Of a stretch of 64,000 nt of DNA, positions 42,724-51,392 are shown piece after piece. Every line of letters starts with the position of its first letter. Position 1 is the stretch's first letter. The notes beneath the pieces are model-generated. The model saw only the letters and a list, made by a program, of their open reading frames with translations, was not told where the DNA came from and made no database searches. The stretch is from positions 62,001-126,000 of the forward strand of contig NZ_PDJO01000001.1 in NCBI RefSeq assembly GCF_002563775.1, read 5' to 3'. The translations under genes and the position numbers were made by a program. The DNA comes from Thioclava sp. ES.031 (GTDB taxonomy: Bacteria; Pseudomonadota; Alphaproteobacteria; Rhodobacterales; Rhodobacteraceae).

Positions 42724-42971
42724 CACTTTGCCCCCAAAGAATGTCATTTAATAATTCACCGTTGGGGTTAGATCTCACCGCAGTCAAAGCACGTTCTGCG
42801 CGCCTTCGGTGAATTCTCCGTGTGATAGGGGCGAAAAAGAGCAAGTCCGCGCCGAAGGGGCGGCGCATTGAGCGAAACTCTGCGCATTTTGCAAAGTCTG
42901 CCGTTTTTCTGCCCACTTTCGGGGCTAATCGTGGTGAAACCGTGTCGCGAGCATTAAAAGAGGAGGGCCGA

Positions 42972-44066
42972 ATGAGCCTGAGAAAAACTTCGATCGTCGC
43001 CCTTGTCGCGGCAAGCTTCGTCGTCGCCCCGGTGGCGACCAGCCATTTCACCGGCGCGGATGCCGCGTTTGCCAAGAACGGCAACGGCGGCGGCAATGGC
43101 GGTGGAAACGGTGGTGGCAACGGCGGCGGTAATGGCGGTGGCCATGGCGGCGGCAACGCGGGCGGCAAGTCCGGCGCGGCAGGCAAATCCGCATCGGCCG
43201 GGCGTCCGACGAGCCCGGGCAATTCCGGCAAAGCGGCAACCCATGGCGGCGGCCCTGCGAAATTCCTCGACAATCTCTTCTCCGGCAAGCTGCAGAAGAA
43301 GCAGCACACGAACCGTGCCACTGTGAAAACGGCGTCGCGCGGGACCACCGCGACCAAGACGCGCTCGACCACTCCGACCGAATTCGCGGTGAACGAGTCG
43401 CCGCGTCCGAACGGCAAACCGAGCGTGAGCGAGGGTGAGCTGCGCAATCACGGCGCCTTGGCTTCCGAGCTGAAGGGCCTGAACGCGGCCCATGCCAGCG
43501 CGACCGCGCTCGCCAACGCTTCGCCGAACAGCCAGGTGGGCCGGATTGCGACCTATCGCGACACGGTGCTGGCTGCGGCTGAGGCCCAGCAGAACCTGAC
43601 GGACGCGCAGGACGCTGTCGCGGCGCTGGAAGCGCAGGATGTCCGCAGCGTGGACGCGATCCAAGCCGATATCGACGCGCTCGATCCCGAAGCCGAGGGC
43701 TATGACGAAGCGGTCACGACGCTGGAGGACGAGAAGGCCGCAGCGACGACCTATGAGGCCGATCTGGCCGCTGCCCAGCAGGCGGTCACCGATATGGAAG
43801 CCGAGATCGCCAATGCCGCGACGGAAGAAAACGACGCGCTTCTCGCCGCATCGAACGGGCGTGAGCTTTCGCCCGAGGCGCTCGCTTATCTGCACGAGCT
43901 GCTCGATCTGCCCCCGCCGGAAACCGCGACCGCAGAGGCACCTGCGGAGGGCGATGTGGCGAGCGGTGACGGAACGACCGGCGACGGGACGACCGTCGAT
44001 GGCGATCTCGCCTCGACCGGGGACACCACGACCGATCCGCTCGTGGACCCGTCCACCGAGAGCTGA
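42972..44066 (+). CDS. Secreted Asn/Gly-repeat and coiled-coil protein
   Basis: From the ATG at 42972 (GGAGGG upstream) the protein has 364 residues. A signal peptide (KTSIVALVAASFVVAPVATS) is followed by an Asn-Gly-Gly-Gly repeat tract (43083-43166), a basic Ser/Thr-rich part with KLQKKQHTNRATVKT, a helical coiled-coil part (about residues 165-310; EAQQNLTDAQDAVAALEAQ and DLAAAQQAVTDMEAEIANA) and an acidic Thr/Gly/Asp tail (TGDGTTGDGTTVDGDLAST). It is probably exported to the cell surface or medium. No enzymatic motif and no recognised family. Confidence 0.7.
   Translation: MSLRKTSIVALVAASFVVAPVATSHFTGADAAFAKNGNGGGNGGGNGGGNGGGNGGGHGGGNAGGKSGAAGKSASAGRPTSPGNSGKAATHGGGPAKFLDNLFSGKLQKKQHTNRATVKTASRGTTATKTRSTTPTEFAVNESPRPNGKPSVSEGELRNHGALASELKGLNAAHASATALANASPNSQVGRIATYRDTVLAAAEAQQNLTDAQDAVAALEAQDVRSVDAIQADIDALDPEAEGYDEAVTTLEDEKAAATTYEADLAAAQQAVTDMEAEIANAATEENDALLAASNGRELSPEALAYLHELLDLPPPETATAEAPAEGDVASGDGTTGDGTTVDGDLASTGDTTTDPLVDPSTES
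43083..43166 (+). repeat. 12-base coding tandem repeat (Asn-Gly-Gly-Gly units)
   Basis: Five units encode Asn-Gly-Gly-Gly, the sixth His-Gly-Gly-Gly and the seventh Asn-Ala-Gly-Gly, each of 12 bases. Codons vary between units (GGC, GGT, GGA; AAC, AAT), so the protein repeat is older than any exact DNA repeat, but the tract could still change length by slippage or recombination in frame. Confidence 0.85.
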
Positions 44067-44087
44067 TCTCGCGCAGAGCGCTTTCGA

Positions 44088-44116
44088 AAGGGCCGTCCTT
44101 CGGGGCGGCCCTTGTT
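44088..44116 (+). terminator. Rho-independent terminator before argG
   Basis: AAGGGCCG (44088-44095) pairs with CGGCCCTT (44106-44113) with a 10-base loop, then GTT. It ends 56 bases before the argG start and follows the Asn/Gly-repeat protein gene by 21 bases. The T-run is short. Confidence 0.7.
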
Positions 44117-44171
44117 CATTGGAAAAAAAGCTTCTATTCCGTCGCGGAACAAGAAAACCGGGAGATGCCGC

Positions 44172-45401
44172 ATGTCCGCGCCCAAGAAAGTCGTGCTTGC
44201 CTATTCGGGCGGCCTCGATACCTCGATCATCCTGAAATGGCTGCAGACCGAATACGGCTGCGAGGTCATCACCTACACCGCCGATCTCGGTCAGGGTGAA
44301 GAGCTGGAACCGGCGCGCCGCAAGGCCGAGATGCTCGGCATCAAGCCGGAGAATATCCACATTCTCGACGCGCGCGAGGAATTCGTCCGCGATTTCGTCT
44401 TCCCGATGTTCCGCGCCAATGCGGTCTATGAGGGGCTGTATCTGCTGGGCACGTCGATCGCGCGCCCGCTGATCTCCAAGCATCTCGTCGAGATCGCGCA
44501 TCAGCACGGCGCCGATGCGGTGGCGCATGGCGCGACCGGCAAGGGCAACGATCAGGTCCGCTTCGAGCTGTCCGCCTATGCGCTCGACCCGTCGATCAAG
44601 GTGATCGCGCCGTGGCGCGAATGGGACCTGTCCTCGCGCACCAAACTTCTGGAATTCGCCGAGGCGAACCAGATCCCGATCGCCAAGGACAAGCGCGGCG
44701 AAGCGCCGTTCTCGGTCGATGCGAACCTTCTGCACACTTCGTCCGAGGGCAAGGTGCTGGAAGATCCGGCCGACATGGCGCCCGATTACGTCTATCAGCG
44801 CACCGACGATCCGATCACGCAGGCCCCGAACGAGCCCGAATATATCGAGATCGGGTTCGAGAAGGGCGACGCCGTGTCGATCAACGGCGAGGCGATGAGC
44901 CCGGCGACGATCCTCACCAAGCTCAACGAATACGGCAAGACCCACGGCATCGGTCGTCTCGATTTCGTCGAAAACCGTTTCGTCGGCATGAAGTCGCGCG
45001 GCGTCTACGAGACCCCCGGCGGCACGATCCTGCTGGAAGCGCACCGTGGCATCGAGCAGATTACGCTCGATAGCGGCGCGGGCCACCTGAAGGATTCGAT
45101 CATGCCGCGCTATGCCGAGCTGATCTATAACGGCTTCTGGTTCAGCCCTGAGCGCGAGGCGCTGCAGGCGCTGATCGACAAGACGCAGGAATATGTCACC
45201 GGCACGGTGAAGCTGATGCTCTTCAAGGGCGCGGCCCGCACCGTGGCGCGCTGGTCGGATTACTCGCTCTATTCCGAGGCCCATGTGACCTTCGAGGAAG
45301 ACGCAGGTGCCTACGATCAGAAAGACGCGGCGGGCTTCATCCAGCTCAACGCGCTGCGCCTGAAACTGATCGCAACCCGCAACGCGCGAGTGAAGAAATG
45401 A
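44172..45401 (+). CDS. argG: Argininosuccinate synthase
   Basis: Joins citrulline and aspartate with ATP in arginine synthesis. The ATP loop is [18 protein letters not shown] (residues 7-24); further family parts are [29 protein letters not shown], and [16 protein letters not shown]. The ATG at 44172 follows GGAGATGCCGC and gives 409 residues, the normal length. The stop overlaps the start of the mog-like gene in ATGA form. Confidence 0.95.
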   Translation: MSAPKKVVLAYSGGLDTSIILKWLQTEYGCEVITYTADLGQGEELEPARRKAEMLGIKPENIHILDAREEFVRDFVFPMFRANAVYEGLYLLGTSIARPLISKHLVEIAHQHGADAVAHGATGKGNDQVRFELSAYALDPSIKVIAPWREWDLSSRTKLLEFAEANQIPIAKDKRGEAPFSVDANLLHTSSEGKVLEDPADMAPDYVYQRTDDPITQAPNEPEYIEIGFEKGDAVSINGEAMSPATILTKLNEYGKTHGIGRLDFVENRFVGMKSRGVYETPGGTILLEAHRGIEQITLDSGAGHLKDSIMPRYAELIYNGFWFSPEREALQALIDKTQEYVTGTVKLMLFKGAARTVARWSDYSLYSEAHVTFEEDAGAYDQKDAAGFIQLNALRLKLIATRNARVKK

Positions 45402-45934
45402 GCTTTTCGCAGCCCAAGGCCGCCATCGTCACCGTCTCCGACCGCGCGTCGCGGGGCGAATACGAGGACAAGGGCGGTCCGGGCTGCGAAGACTACCTGC
45501 GCGGCGTGGTCACCTCGCCGCTGGAGATCGAGCGTCACATCATCCCCGATGGGCGCGAGTCGGTCGCGGCGAAACTCCGCGAACTGGTCGCGGCCGAAGC
45601 CGATCTGATTCTGATCACCGGCGGCACCGGCCCCGCGCCGCGCGACGAGACGCCCGAGGGCTGCTTCGACGTGATCGAGAAGGAACTGGCGGGCTTCGGC
45701 GAAGAAATGCGCCGCGCGTCGCTTCTCGAAGTGCCGACCGCCATCCTGTCGCGCCAGTCGGCGGGCATCGCGGGCAAATCGCTGATCATCATGGTGCCGG
45801 GCAAGCCCTCGGCCATCGCGACCTGTCTCGATGCGGTCTTCGCCGCCGTGCCCTATTGCCTCGACCTGATCGGCGCGGGCTATATCGAGACCGATCCGGC
45901 TCGGATCGAAGCCTTCCGTCCGAAGAAAAAGTAA
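45398..45934 (+). CDS. mog: Molybdopterin adenylyltransferase (Mog/MoaB family)
   Basis: Adenylates molybdopterin before molybdenum insertion. The MoCF-biosynthesis fold is shown by [20 protein letters not shown] at the start, the MPT-binding [20 protein letters not shown], and [20 protein letters not shown]. The length of 178 residues fits Mog better than the fused two-domain forms. Overlaps the argG end by 4 bases, so it is cotranscribed with argG although the pathways differ. Confidence 0.85.
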   Translation: MSFSQPKAAIVTVSDRASRGEYEDKGGPGCEDYLRGVVTSPLEIERHIIPDGRESVAAKLRELVAAEADLILITGGTGPAPRDETPEGCFDVIEKELAGFGEEMRRASLLEVPTAILSRQSAGIAGKSLIIMVPGKPSAIATCLDAVFAAVPYCLDLIGAGYIETDPARIEAFRPKKK

Positions 45935-45936
45935 GA

Positions 45937-46111
45937 GGGGGCGCTGCCCCCGTCGCCGTATGGCGACAATCAACGGTCGAGAAGGGGGCGCTGCCCCCGT
46001 CTCTTTCAGAGACTCCCCCGGGATATTTGACCCAAGGCGAAAATCGCCTCTCTTCGTATTGGCGGAAATATCCCGGGGTGAATTCGCGCAAGCGAAGAGG
46101 GGCAGCGCCCC
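45937..46111. repeat. Long palindromic intergenic element, copy 2, with extra arm
   Basis: The same nested arms as copy 1: GGGGGCGCTGCCCCC (45984-45998), CCCCCGGGATATTT (46015-46028), AAATATCCCGGGG (46066-46078) and GGGGCAGCGCCCC (46099-46111). A further copy of the first arm stands at 45937-45951, three bases after the mog stop. The centre differs (GGCGA/TCGCC hairpin). Like copy 1 it fills a convergent gap, here mog and ubiG, and ends directly at the ubiG stop codon (46112). Confidence 0.85.
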
Positions 46112-46855
46112 TTACCGCTTCACCGCTGCGATGGCGTAATTCACCGAAAGATCGCGCGCCGAGAGCGACCAGGTCCAGCTCAGCGGATTGAACACCATGC
46201 CGCGGCGGTCGACCGGGTCGAGGCCGGCGTTGCGCGACAACTCGTAGAGCTCGTCGGGCGTGACGAATTTCGACCATTCATGCGTGCCCACTGGGAGCCA
46301 GCGCATCACCCGTTCGGCGCCGATGATCGCGACCATGTAGCTTTTCGGATTGCGGTTCAGCGTCGAGCAGATCATCAGCCCGCCCGGTTTCATCAGGCTC
46401 TGGATCGTGTTCACGAAGCCCTGCGGGTCGGCGACATGTTCGATGATCTCCAGCGCGAGGACGACGTCGAACTGCTCGCCGTTCGTGGCCAGATCTTCCG
46501 CCGCGCAATGGCGGTAATCGATCTCGAGCCCCGACTGTTCGGCATGCAGCCGCGCCACGGGGATATTCCCTTCCGCCGCATCCGCGCCCACGACCTCGGC
46601 GCCAAGCCGCGCCATCGGTTCGGACAGAAGCCCGCCGCCGCAGCCGATATCCAGCAGGCGCAGCCCCTCGAACGGGCGCGGCGCTTTCAGGTCGCGGCCG
46701 AACTGCGTGGCGATCTGCTTGGTGATGTAATCGAGCCGGCAGGGGTTGAGCATGTGCAGCGGTTTGAACTTGCCGTTCGGGTCCCACCATTCGGCGGCCA
46801 TCGCCTCGAATTTGGCGACTTCGGACGGGTCGATGCTGTTTGCCGGATCTGCCAT
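46112..46855 (-). CDS. ubiG: Ubiquinone biosynthesis O-methyltransferase UbiG
   Basis: Carries out both O-methylations of the ubiquinone ring. The UbiG-specific start [19 protein letters not shown] is followed by [13 protein letters not shown], the SAM motif [20 protein letters not shown], and [19 protein letters not shown]. The ATG at 46855 gives 247 residues, as usual. It diverges from pip with a 67-base gap. Confidence 0.94.
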   Translation of the reverse strand: MADPANSIDPSEVAKFEAMAAEWWDPNGKFKPLHMLNPCRLDYITKQIATQFGRDLKAPRPFEGLRLLDIGCGGGLLSEPMARLGAEVVGADAAEGNIPVARLHAEQSGLEIDYRHCAAEDLATNGEQFDVVLALEIIEHVADPQGFVNTIQSLMKPGGLMICSTLNRNPKSYMVAIIGAERVMRWLPVGTHEWSKFVTPDELYELSRNAGLDPVDRRGMVFNPLSWTWSLSARDLSVNYAIAAVKR

Positions 46856-46922
46856 TGCTCTCCTCGCATTGATTTTAGGGCAGCCCATGGCGGGCGCGCC
46901 TTTTGCTCTATATAGTCCAGAC

Positions 46923-47894
46923 ATGGACAGAACTGCAGGGCAAAAGCGCGCATCGGGCGCCCATCTTTATCCGCCGATCGAGCCTTTCGATCAGCGCCGG
47001 ATCGACGTGGGCGATGGCCATATCCTTTACGTCGAGCAATCGGGTCACCCCGAGGGGCAGCCGGTCGTGGTCTGCCATGGCGGGCCGGGGGGCGGCTGTT
47101 CGCCCACGATGCGGCGATTCTTCGATCCGCAGCATTATCGGGTCATCCTGTTCGATCAGCGCGGCTGCGGTCTGTCGCGCCCGCATGCCAGCGTCGCGGA
47201 TAATACGACCTGGCATCTGATCGCGGATATGGAGCAGATCCGCCGGACGCTCGGCATCGACAGCTGGATGGTGTTCGGGGGGAGCTGGGGGGCGACGCTG
47301 GCGCTGCTTTACGCGCAGGCGCATCCCGACAGGGCGACGAATCTGATTCTGCGCGGCGTCTTCCTTGCGACGCAGGCCGAGCTCAACTGGTTCTATGGCG
47401 GCGGCGCGGGGAATTTCTATCCCGACCTCTGGGCGAATTTCCGGCGTCCGATTCCGGAAGACGAGCAGCACGATCTGATCGGGGCCTATCACAAGCGGCT
47501 GTTCTCGGGCGACTACATGGCCGAGGCGCGCTATGCGCGGCACTGGGCGATGTGGGAAAACGCGCTGGCCTCGGTGCGCTATGACGGGCCGCCCGGCGAA
47601 GCCTCGCCCGATTACGCCCGCGCCTTCGCCCGGCTCGAGAACCACTATTTCCAGAACGCGGCCTTCCTCGAAGAGGACGAACAGATCCTGCGCGACCGTC
47701 ACAAGATCGAGCATATCCCGACGACCATCGTGCAGGGGCGGCTCGATATGATCTGCCCGCCGACCTCGGCCTATCGGCTGGCGCAGGGCTGGGCGATGGC
47801 GAAGCTGCAGCTGGTGCCGATGGCGGGGCATGCGCTTTCCGAGCCGGGGATCACCGCCGGGCTTGTCCGCGCGATGGATGAGCTTAGATCCTGA
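46923..47894 (+). CDS. pip: Proline iminopeptidase
   Basis: Alpha/beta-hydrolase (peptidase family S33) that removes N-terminal proline. The oxyanion region is [12 protein letters not shown], the nucleophile Ser lies in [15 protein letters not shown], and His near the end in [22 protein letters not shown] is family-typical. The ATG at 46923 gives 323 residues. tspO follows after 29 bases. Confidence 0.92.
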   Translation: MDRTAGQKRASGAHLYPPIEPFDQRRIDVGDGHILYVEQSGHPEGQPVVVCHGGPGGGCSPTMRRFFDPQHYRVILFDQRGCGLSRPHASVADNTTWHLIADMEQIRRTLGIDSWMVFGGSWGATLALLYAQAHPDRATNLILRGVFLATQAELNWFYGGGAGNFYPDLWANFRRPIPEDEQHDLIGAYHKRLFSGDYMAEARYARHWAMWENALASVRYDGPPGEASPDYARAFARLENHYFQNAAFLEEDEQILRDRHKIEHIPTTIVQGRLDMICPPTSAYRLAQGWAMAKLQLVPMAGHALSEPGITAGLVRAMDELRS

Positions 47895-47923
47895 TCTAGC
47901 GAAAGATTTCGATCGAGGCCGCC

Positions 47924-48391
47924 ATGACGCTTACCTATTTCCTGCTGTTTCTCGTGGCCTCCGCGGCCGCCGCTGCGACGGGCATCATCTTCAAGCCGGG
48001 CGAATGGTATGTCGGGTTGAAGAAGCCCGGCTTCACGCCGCCCAACTGGGTCTTCCCGGTCGCCTGGACCTATCTCTACGTCTCGGTCGCCTATGCTGCG
48101 GCACGCATCGCCCCCGAGGCGGGCAGCCAGATCGCGCTCGCCCTCTTCGCGGTGCAGATCGCGCTGAACACGCTCTGGACGCCGGTCTTCTTCGGGGCGC
48201 ATCGGCTGTGGCTCGGGCTCCTTGTCCTGATCTGTCTGTGGGTCGCCGTCGCGGCGATGATGCTGGCCTTCCTGCGGCTCGATATGCTGGCCGGATTGCT
48301 GGTCTTCCCCTATCTCGTTTGGCTGACATTGGCGGGCGCGCTGAACTTCCGCGTCTGGCGCGACAACCCCGGAGCGGGTGCGCGCGGCTGA
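47924..48391 (+). CDS. tspO: TspO/MBR-family tryptophan-rich sensory protein
   Basis: Five-helix inner- or outer-membrane protein binding porphyrins; in Rhodobacter it modulates pigment gene expression. The loop KPGFTPPNWVFPVAWTYLY with clustered Trp/Pro, the NTLWTPVFFGAHR motif and the closing LTLAGALNFRVWRDN are typical. The length of 155 residues is normal. There are no photosynthesis genes in the window, so a link to pigments is not shown here. Confidence 0.9.
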   Translation: MTLTYFLLFLVASAAAAATGIIFKPGEWYVGLKKPGFTPPNWVFPVAWTYLYVSVAYAAARIAPEAGSQIALALFAVQIALNTLWTPVFFGAHRLWLGLLVLICLWVAVAAMMLAFLRLDMLAGLLVFPYLVWLTLAGALNFRVWRDNPGAGARG

Positions 48392-48397
48392 TTCCCC

Positions 48398-48426
48398 TTG
48401 CGGAATCTGCAATACAGGACTATATC
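48398..48426 (+). promoter_or_regulatory. Candidate promoter of the rimP-nusA-infB operon
   Basis: TTGCGG (48398-48403) and TATATC (48421-48426) are 17 bases apart, starting just after the tspO stop. Transcription would begin near 48433 and give a leader of about 98 bases that contains the terminator hairpin at 48481-48504. The hexamer matches are moderate. Confidence 0.35.
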
Positions 48427-48480
48427 GCCATCAACAGCGGCGCGCCGGGGTCCAAACCTGACGCCCACCGGAAACGTGTG

Positions 48481-48504
48481 ACGGGCCGCAACGGCCCGTT
48501 TTTT
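48481..48504 (+). terminator. Strong terminator hairpin in front of rimP
   Basis: ACGGGCCG (48481-48488) pairs with CGGCCCGT (48492-48499) across a three-base loop, followed by an unbroken T-run to 48504. It lies 89 bases after the tspO stop but only 26 bases before the rimP ATG, too close for a separate promoter with a ribosome site, so it may be an attenuator in the rimP leader. Confidence 0.8.
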
Positions 48505-48530
48505 GTTTTTGTAGGATCGGAAAGAGAGAC

Positions 48531-49112
48531 ATGACCGACCTGATCGCCAAGACCGCCATCGACCGGCGTCTGGCCGAGATCGTGGCCCCCGTGATCGAGG
48601 GGCTGGGCTTCGAGCTCGTGCGGCTGCGGCTGCAGGGCGGCAAGACGGCCACGCTTCAGATCATGGCAGACCGTCCCGATGGCGGTATCGTCGTGGACGA
48701 TTGCGCCGCGATCTCGACCGCCGTGTCCGCGGCTCTCGATGTGGAAGACCCGATCGAGGACAAGTATACGCTGGAAGTGTCGTCGCCCGGCATCGACCGT
48801 CCGCTGACACGCTTCAAGGATTTCGACATCTGGGAAGGCTACGAGGCGAAGATCGAGACTTCCGAGCAGATCGACGGGCGCAAGCGCTTCAAGGGTATCC
48901 TGCGCGGCACCGAAGGGTCGGAAGTCCTGATCGAGCTGGACGAGAACGGCGAAGACGTCGTGATCGGCCTCCAGTTCGACTGGCTCGCGGATGCGAAGCT
49001 GGTGCTGACCGATGAGCTGATCGACGAGATGCTGCGCCAGAAGAAGGCGACCGAAAGCGTCGACGAAGCTGAATTTGACGAGATTGACGATTCCCCCGAG
49101 GAGGAGAACTGA
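48531..49112 (+). CDS. rimP: Ribosome maturation factor RimP
   Basis: Assists 30S subunit assembly. The N-terminal domain shows [20 protein letters not shown] and [20 protein letters not shown]; the middle has [18 protein letters not shown], the family hallmark. The C-terminal SH3-like domain is followed by an acidic tail ([13 protein letters not shown]) common in alphaproteobacteria. 193 residues. GAAAGAGAG precedes the ATG. First gene of the rimP-nusA-ylxR-infB operon. Confidence 0.93.
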   Translation: MTDLIAKTAIDRRLAEIVAPVIEGLGFELVRLRLQGGKTATLQIMADRPDGGIVVDDCAAISTAVSAALDVEDPIEDKYTLEVSSPGIDRPLTRFKDFDIWEGYEAKIETSEQIDGRKRFKGILRGTEGSEVLIELDENGEDVVIGLQFDWLADAKLVLTDELIDEMLRQKKATESVDEAEFDEIDDSPEEEN

Positions 49113-49113
49113 G

Positions 49114-50733
49114 ATGGCCATCACGGCAGCCAACCAGCTTGAGCTTCTGCAGACCGCCGAGGCGGTGGCGCGCGAAAAGATGATCGACCCTGATCTGGTG
49201 ATCCAGGCGATGGAAGAGAGCCTCGCGCGCGCAGCGAAGTCGCGTTACGGCGCGGAGATGGACATCCGTGTCTCGATCGATCGCAAGACCGGCAAGGCGA
49301 CCTTCACCCGTGTGCGTACCGTCGTCGAAGACGAAGAGCTGGAGAACTATCAGGCCGAGCTGACCGTTGAGCAGGCGAAGCAGTATCTCGAAAACCCCTC
49401 GGTCGGCGATCAGATCGTCGACGAGGTGCCGCCGGTCGATCTGGGCCGTATCGCCGCGCAATCGGCCAAGCAGGTCATCCTGCAGAAGGTCCGCGAAGCC
49501 GAGCGTGATCGCCAGTACGAAGAGTTCAAGGACCGCGTCGGCACGATCATCAACGGCACCGTCAAGCGCGAGGAATACGGCAACATCATCGTCGATGTGG
49601 GCCGTGGCGAAGCGATCCTGCGCCGCAACGAAAAGATCGGCCGCGAGAGCTATCGCCCGAATGACCGCATCCGTGCCTATGTGAAAGACGTGCGCCGCGA
49701 GACCCGTGGCCCGCAGATCTTCCTCAGCCGCACCGCGCCGGAATTCATGGCCGAACTGTTCAAGATGGAAGTGCCGGAAATCTACGACGGCATCATCGAG
49801 ATCAAGGCCGTGGCCCGCGATCCCGGTTCGCGCGCGAAGATCGGCGTCATCTCCTATGACAACTCGATCGACCCGGTCGGTGCCTGTGTCGGTATGCGCG
49901 GTTCGCGCGTGCAGGCTGTCGTCGGCGAGCTTCAGGGCGAGAAGATCGACATCATCCCGTGGAACGAAGATCAGGCGACCTTCCTCGTGAACGCGCTGCA
50001 GCCGGCCGAAGTGTCGAAAGTGGTGATCGACGAGGAAGCGCAGAAGATCGAAGTCGTGGTCCCGGACGAGCAACTGTCGCTCGCCATCGGCCGTCGCGGT
50101 CAGAACGTGCGTCTGGCCTCGCAGCTGACCGGTCTCGACATCGACATCCTGACCGAAGCCGAGGAATCGGCACGCCGTCAGGCCGAGTTCGCCGAGCGCA
50201 CCAAGCTGTTCGTCGACGCGCTGGACCTCGACGAGTTCTTCGCGCAGCTCCTCGTGGCGGAGGGCTTCACCTCGCTCGAGGAAGTGGCCTATGTCGAGAT
50301 GGACGAACTGCTGTCGATCGAAGGCGTGGACGAGGACACCGCAGGCGAACTGCAGGCCCGTGCCCGCGACGTGATCGAAGAGCAGAACCGCAAGGCGCTG
50401 GAAGCGGCGAAGGAAATGGGCGTCGAGCAGTCGCTGTTCGACTTCGAAGGCCTGACCCCGCAGATGATCGAGGCGCTCGCGAAAGACGACGTCAAGACGC
50501 TGGAAGATTTCGCGACCTGCGCCGACTGGGAGCTGGCCGGTGGCTGGACCACGGTCGACGGTCAGCGCGTGAAGGATGACGGTCTGCTCGAGAAATTCGA
50601 CGTGAGCCTTGAAGAGGCGCAGAACCTGATCATGACCGCGCGTATTCAGCTGGGCTGGGTCGACCCGTCCGAGCTGGAAAGCGACGCGGAAGACGAAGGC
50701 GAAGAGGAAACCGAGGAGGAGGCCGAGGCGTAA
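49114..50733 (+). CDS. nusA: Transcription termination/antitermination factor NusA
   Basis: Binds RNA polymerase and modulates pausing, termination and antitermination. Domains in order: N-terminal polymerase-binding part (AANQLELLQTAEAVAREKMI), S1 domain (around IINGTVKREEYGNIIVDVGR), two KH domains with GACVGMRGSRVQAVVGELQG and LAIGRRGQNVRLASQLTG, then two acidic repeat regions and an acidic end (EDEGEEETEEEAEA). The ATG at 49114, one base after the rimP stop and preceded by GAGGAG, gives 539 residues, normal for alphaproteobacteria. Confidence 0.95.
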   Translation: MAITAANQLELLQTAEAVAREKMIDPDLVIQAMEESLARAAKSRYGAEMDIRVSIDRKTGKATFTRVRTVVEDEELENYQAELTVEQAKQYLENPSVGDQIVDEVPPVDLGRIAAQSAKQVILQKVREAERDRQYEEFKDRVGTIINGTVKREEYGNIIVDVGRGEAILRRNEKIGRESYRPNDRIRAYVKDVRRETRGPQIFLSRTAPEFMAELFKMEVPEIYDGIIEIKAVARDPGSRAKIGVISYDNSIDPVGACVGMRGSRVQAVVGELQGEKIDIIPWNEDQATFLVNALQPAEVSKVVIDEEAQKIEVVVPDEQLSLAIGRRGQNVRLASQLTGLDIDILTEAEESARRQAEFAERTKLFVDALDLDEFFAQLLVAEGFTSLEEVAYVEMDELLSIEGVDEDTAGELQARARDVIEEQNRKALEAAKEMGVEQSLFDFEGLTPQMIEALAKDDVKTLEDFATCADWELAGGWTTVDGQRVKDDGLLEKFDVSLEEAQNLIMTARIQLGWVDPSELESDAEDEGEEETEEEAEA

Positions 50734-50762
50734 GCCTCGGTCCCGACCGGAGAGGAGCTTAG

Positions 50763-51392
50763 ATGAGTCGCGGCGGAAAGCCGAAAACCAACGACGACCC
50801 CGAACGGCGCTGCATCGTCACCGGCGATGTTCAGCCGAAGGCGGGGCTTGTCCGCTTCGTGCTCGGACCCGATGGGATGATCTACCCGGACGTGGCAGGC
50901 AAACTGCCCGGCCGCGGAATCTGGGTCACCTCCGAACGCGGCGTCATCGAGACGGCGATGAAAAAGGGATTGTTCGCCCGCGCAGCGAAGCAGGCAGCCA
51001 AAACCCCAGAAAATCTGGTGGAATTGGTGGAACAGGCCCTTGCCTCTCGCGTTGTGGAGCTTATTTCTCTGGAGCGGAAGGCCGGCAAAGCGGTTGTCGG
51101 CTTCGAAAAGGTCAAGGGCTGGCTGGCCGAGGGGCGCGCGAAAGTGCTGCTACAGGCAAGCGACGGCTCGGACAGGGGCAAGGGTAAGCTTTGGACGCCC
51201 GAAGGCGGGCGCTGGTTCGGCTGCCTCACCTCTCAGGAATTGGGTTTGGCATTCGGCCGCGATCGTGCGATACACGGCGCGCTTGCAGCCGGTGGCCTCA
51301 CCCGGCGCGTAATTGAAGACGCATCGAGGCTTGCGGGCGTACGCAAGCAGGACGGCGGCAAGACCGCCATGAAGGATACGAAGACGGCATGA
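50763..51392 (+). CDS. YlxR-family RNA-binding protein fused to L7Ae-like domain
   Basis: The N-terminal YlxR (DUF448) part reads [20 protein letters not shown], then [15 protein letters not shown]. The C-terminal part (about residues 95-195; [33 protein letters not shown]) has the ribosomal L7Ae/YlxQ-like fold, so one protein covers what Gram-positive operons encode as two genes. A nucleic-acid-binding role in translation or transcription is inferred. 209 residues; the end overlaps infB by 4 bases. Confidence 0.87.
   Translation: MSRGGKPKTNDDPERRCIVTGDVQPKAGLVRFVLGPDGMIYPDVAGKLPGRGIWVTSERGVIETAMKKGLFARAAKQAAKTPENLVELVEQALASRVVELISLERKAGKAVVGFEKVKGWLAEGRAKVLLQASDGSDRGKGKLWTPEGGRWFGCLTSQELGLAFGRDRAIHGALAAGGLTRRVIEDASRLAGVRKQDGGKTAMKDTKTA

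Noticed and set aside
43083..43166. CRISPR-like array
   Set aside because: The 12-base periodicity encodes an Asn-Gly-Gly-Gly tract within one reading frame; there are no spacers.
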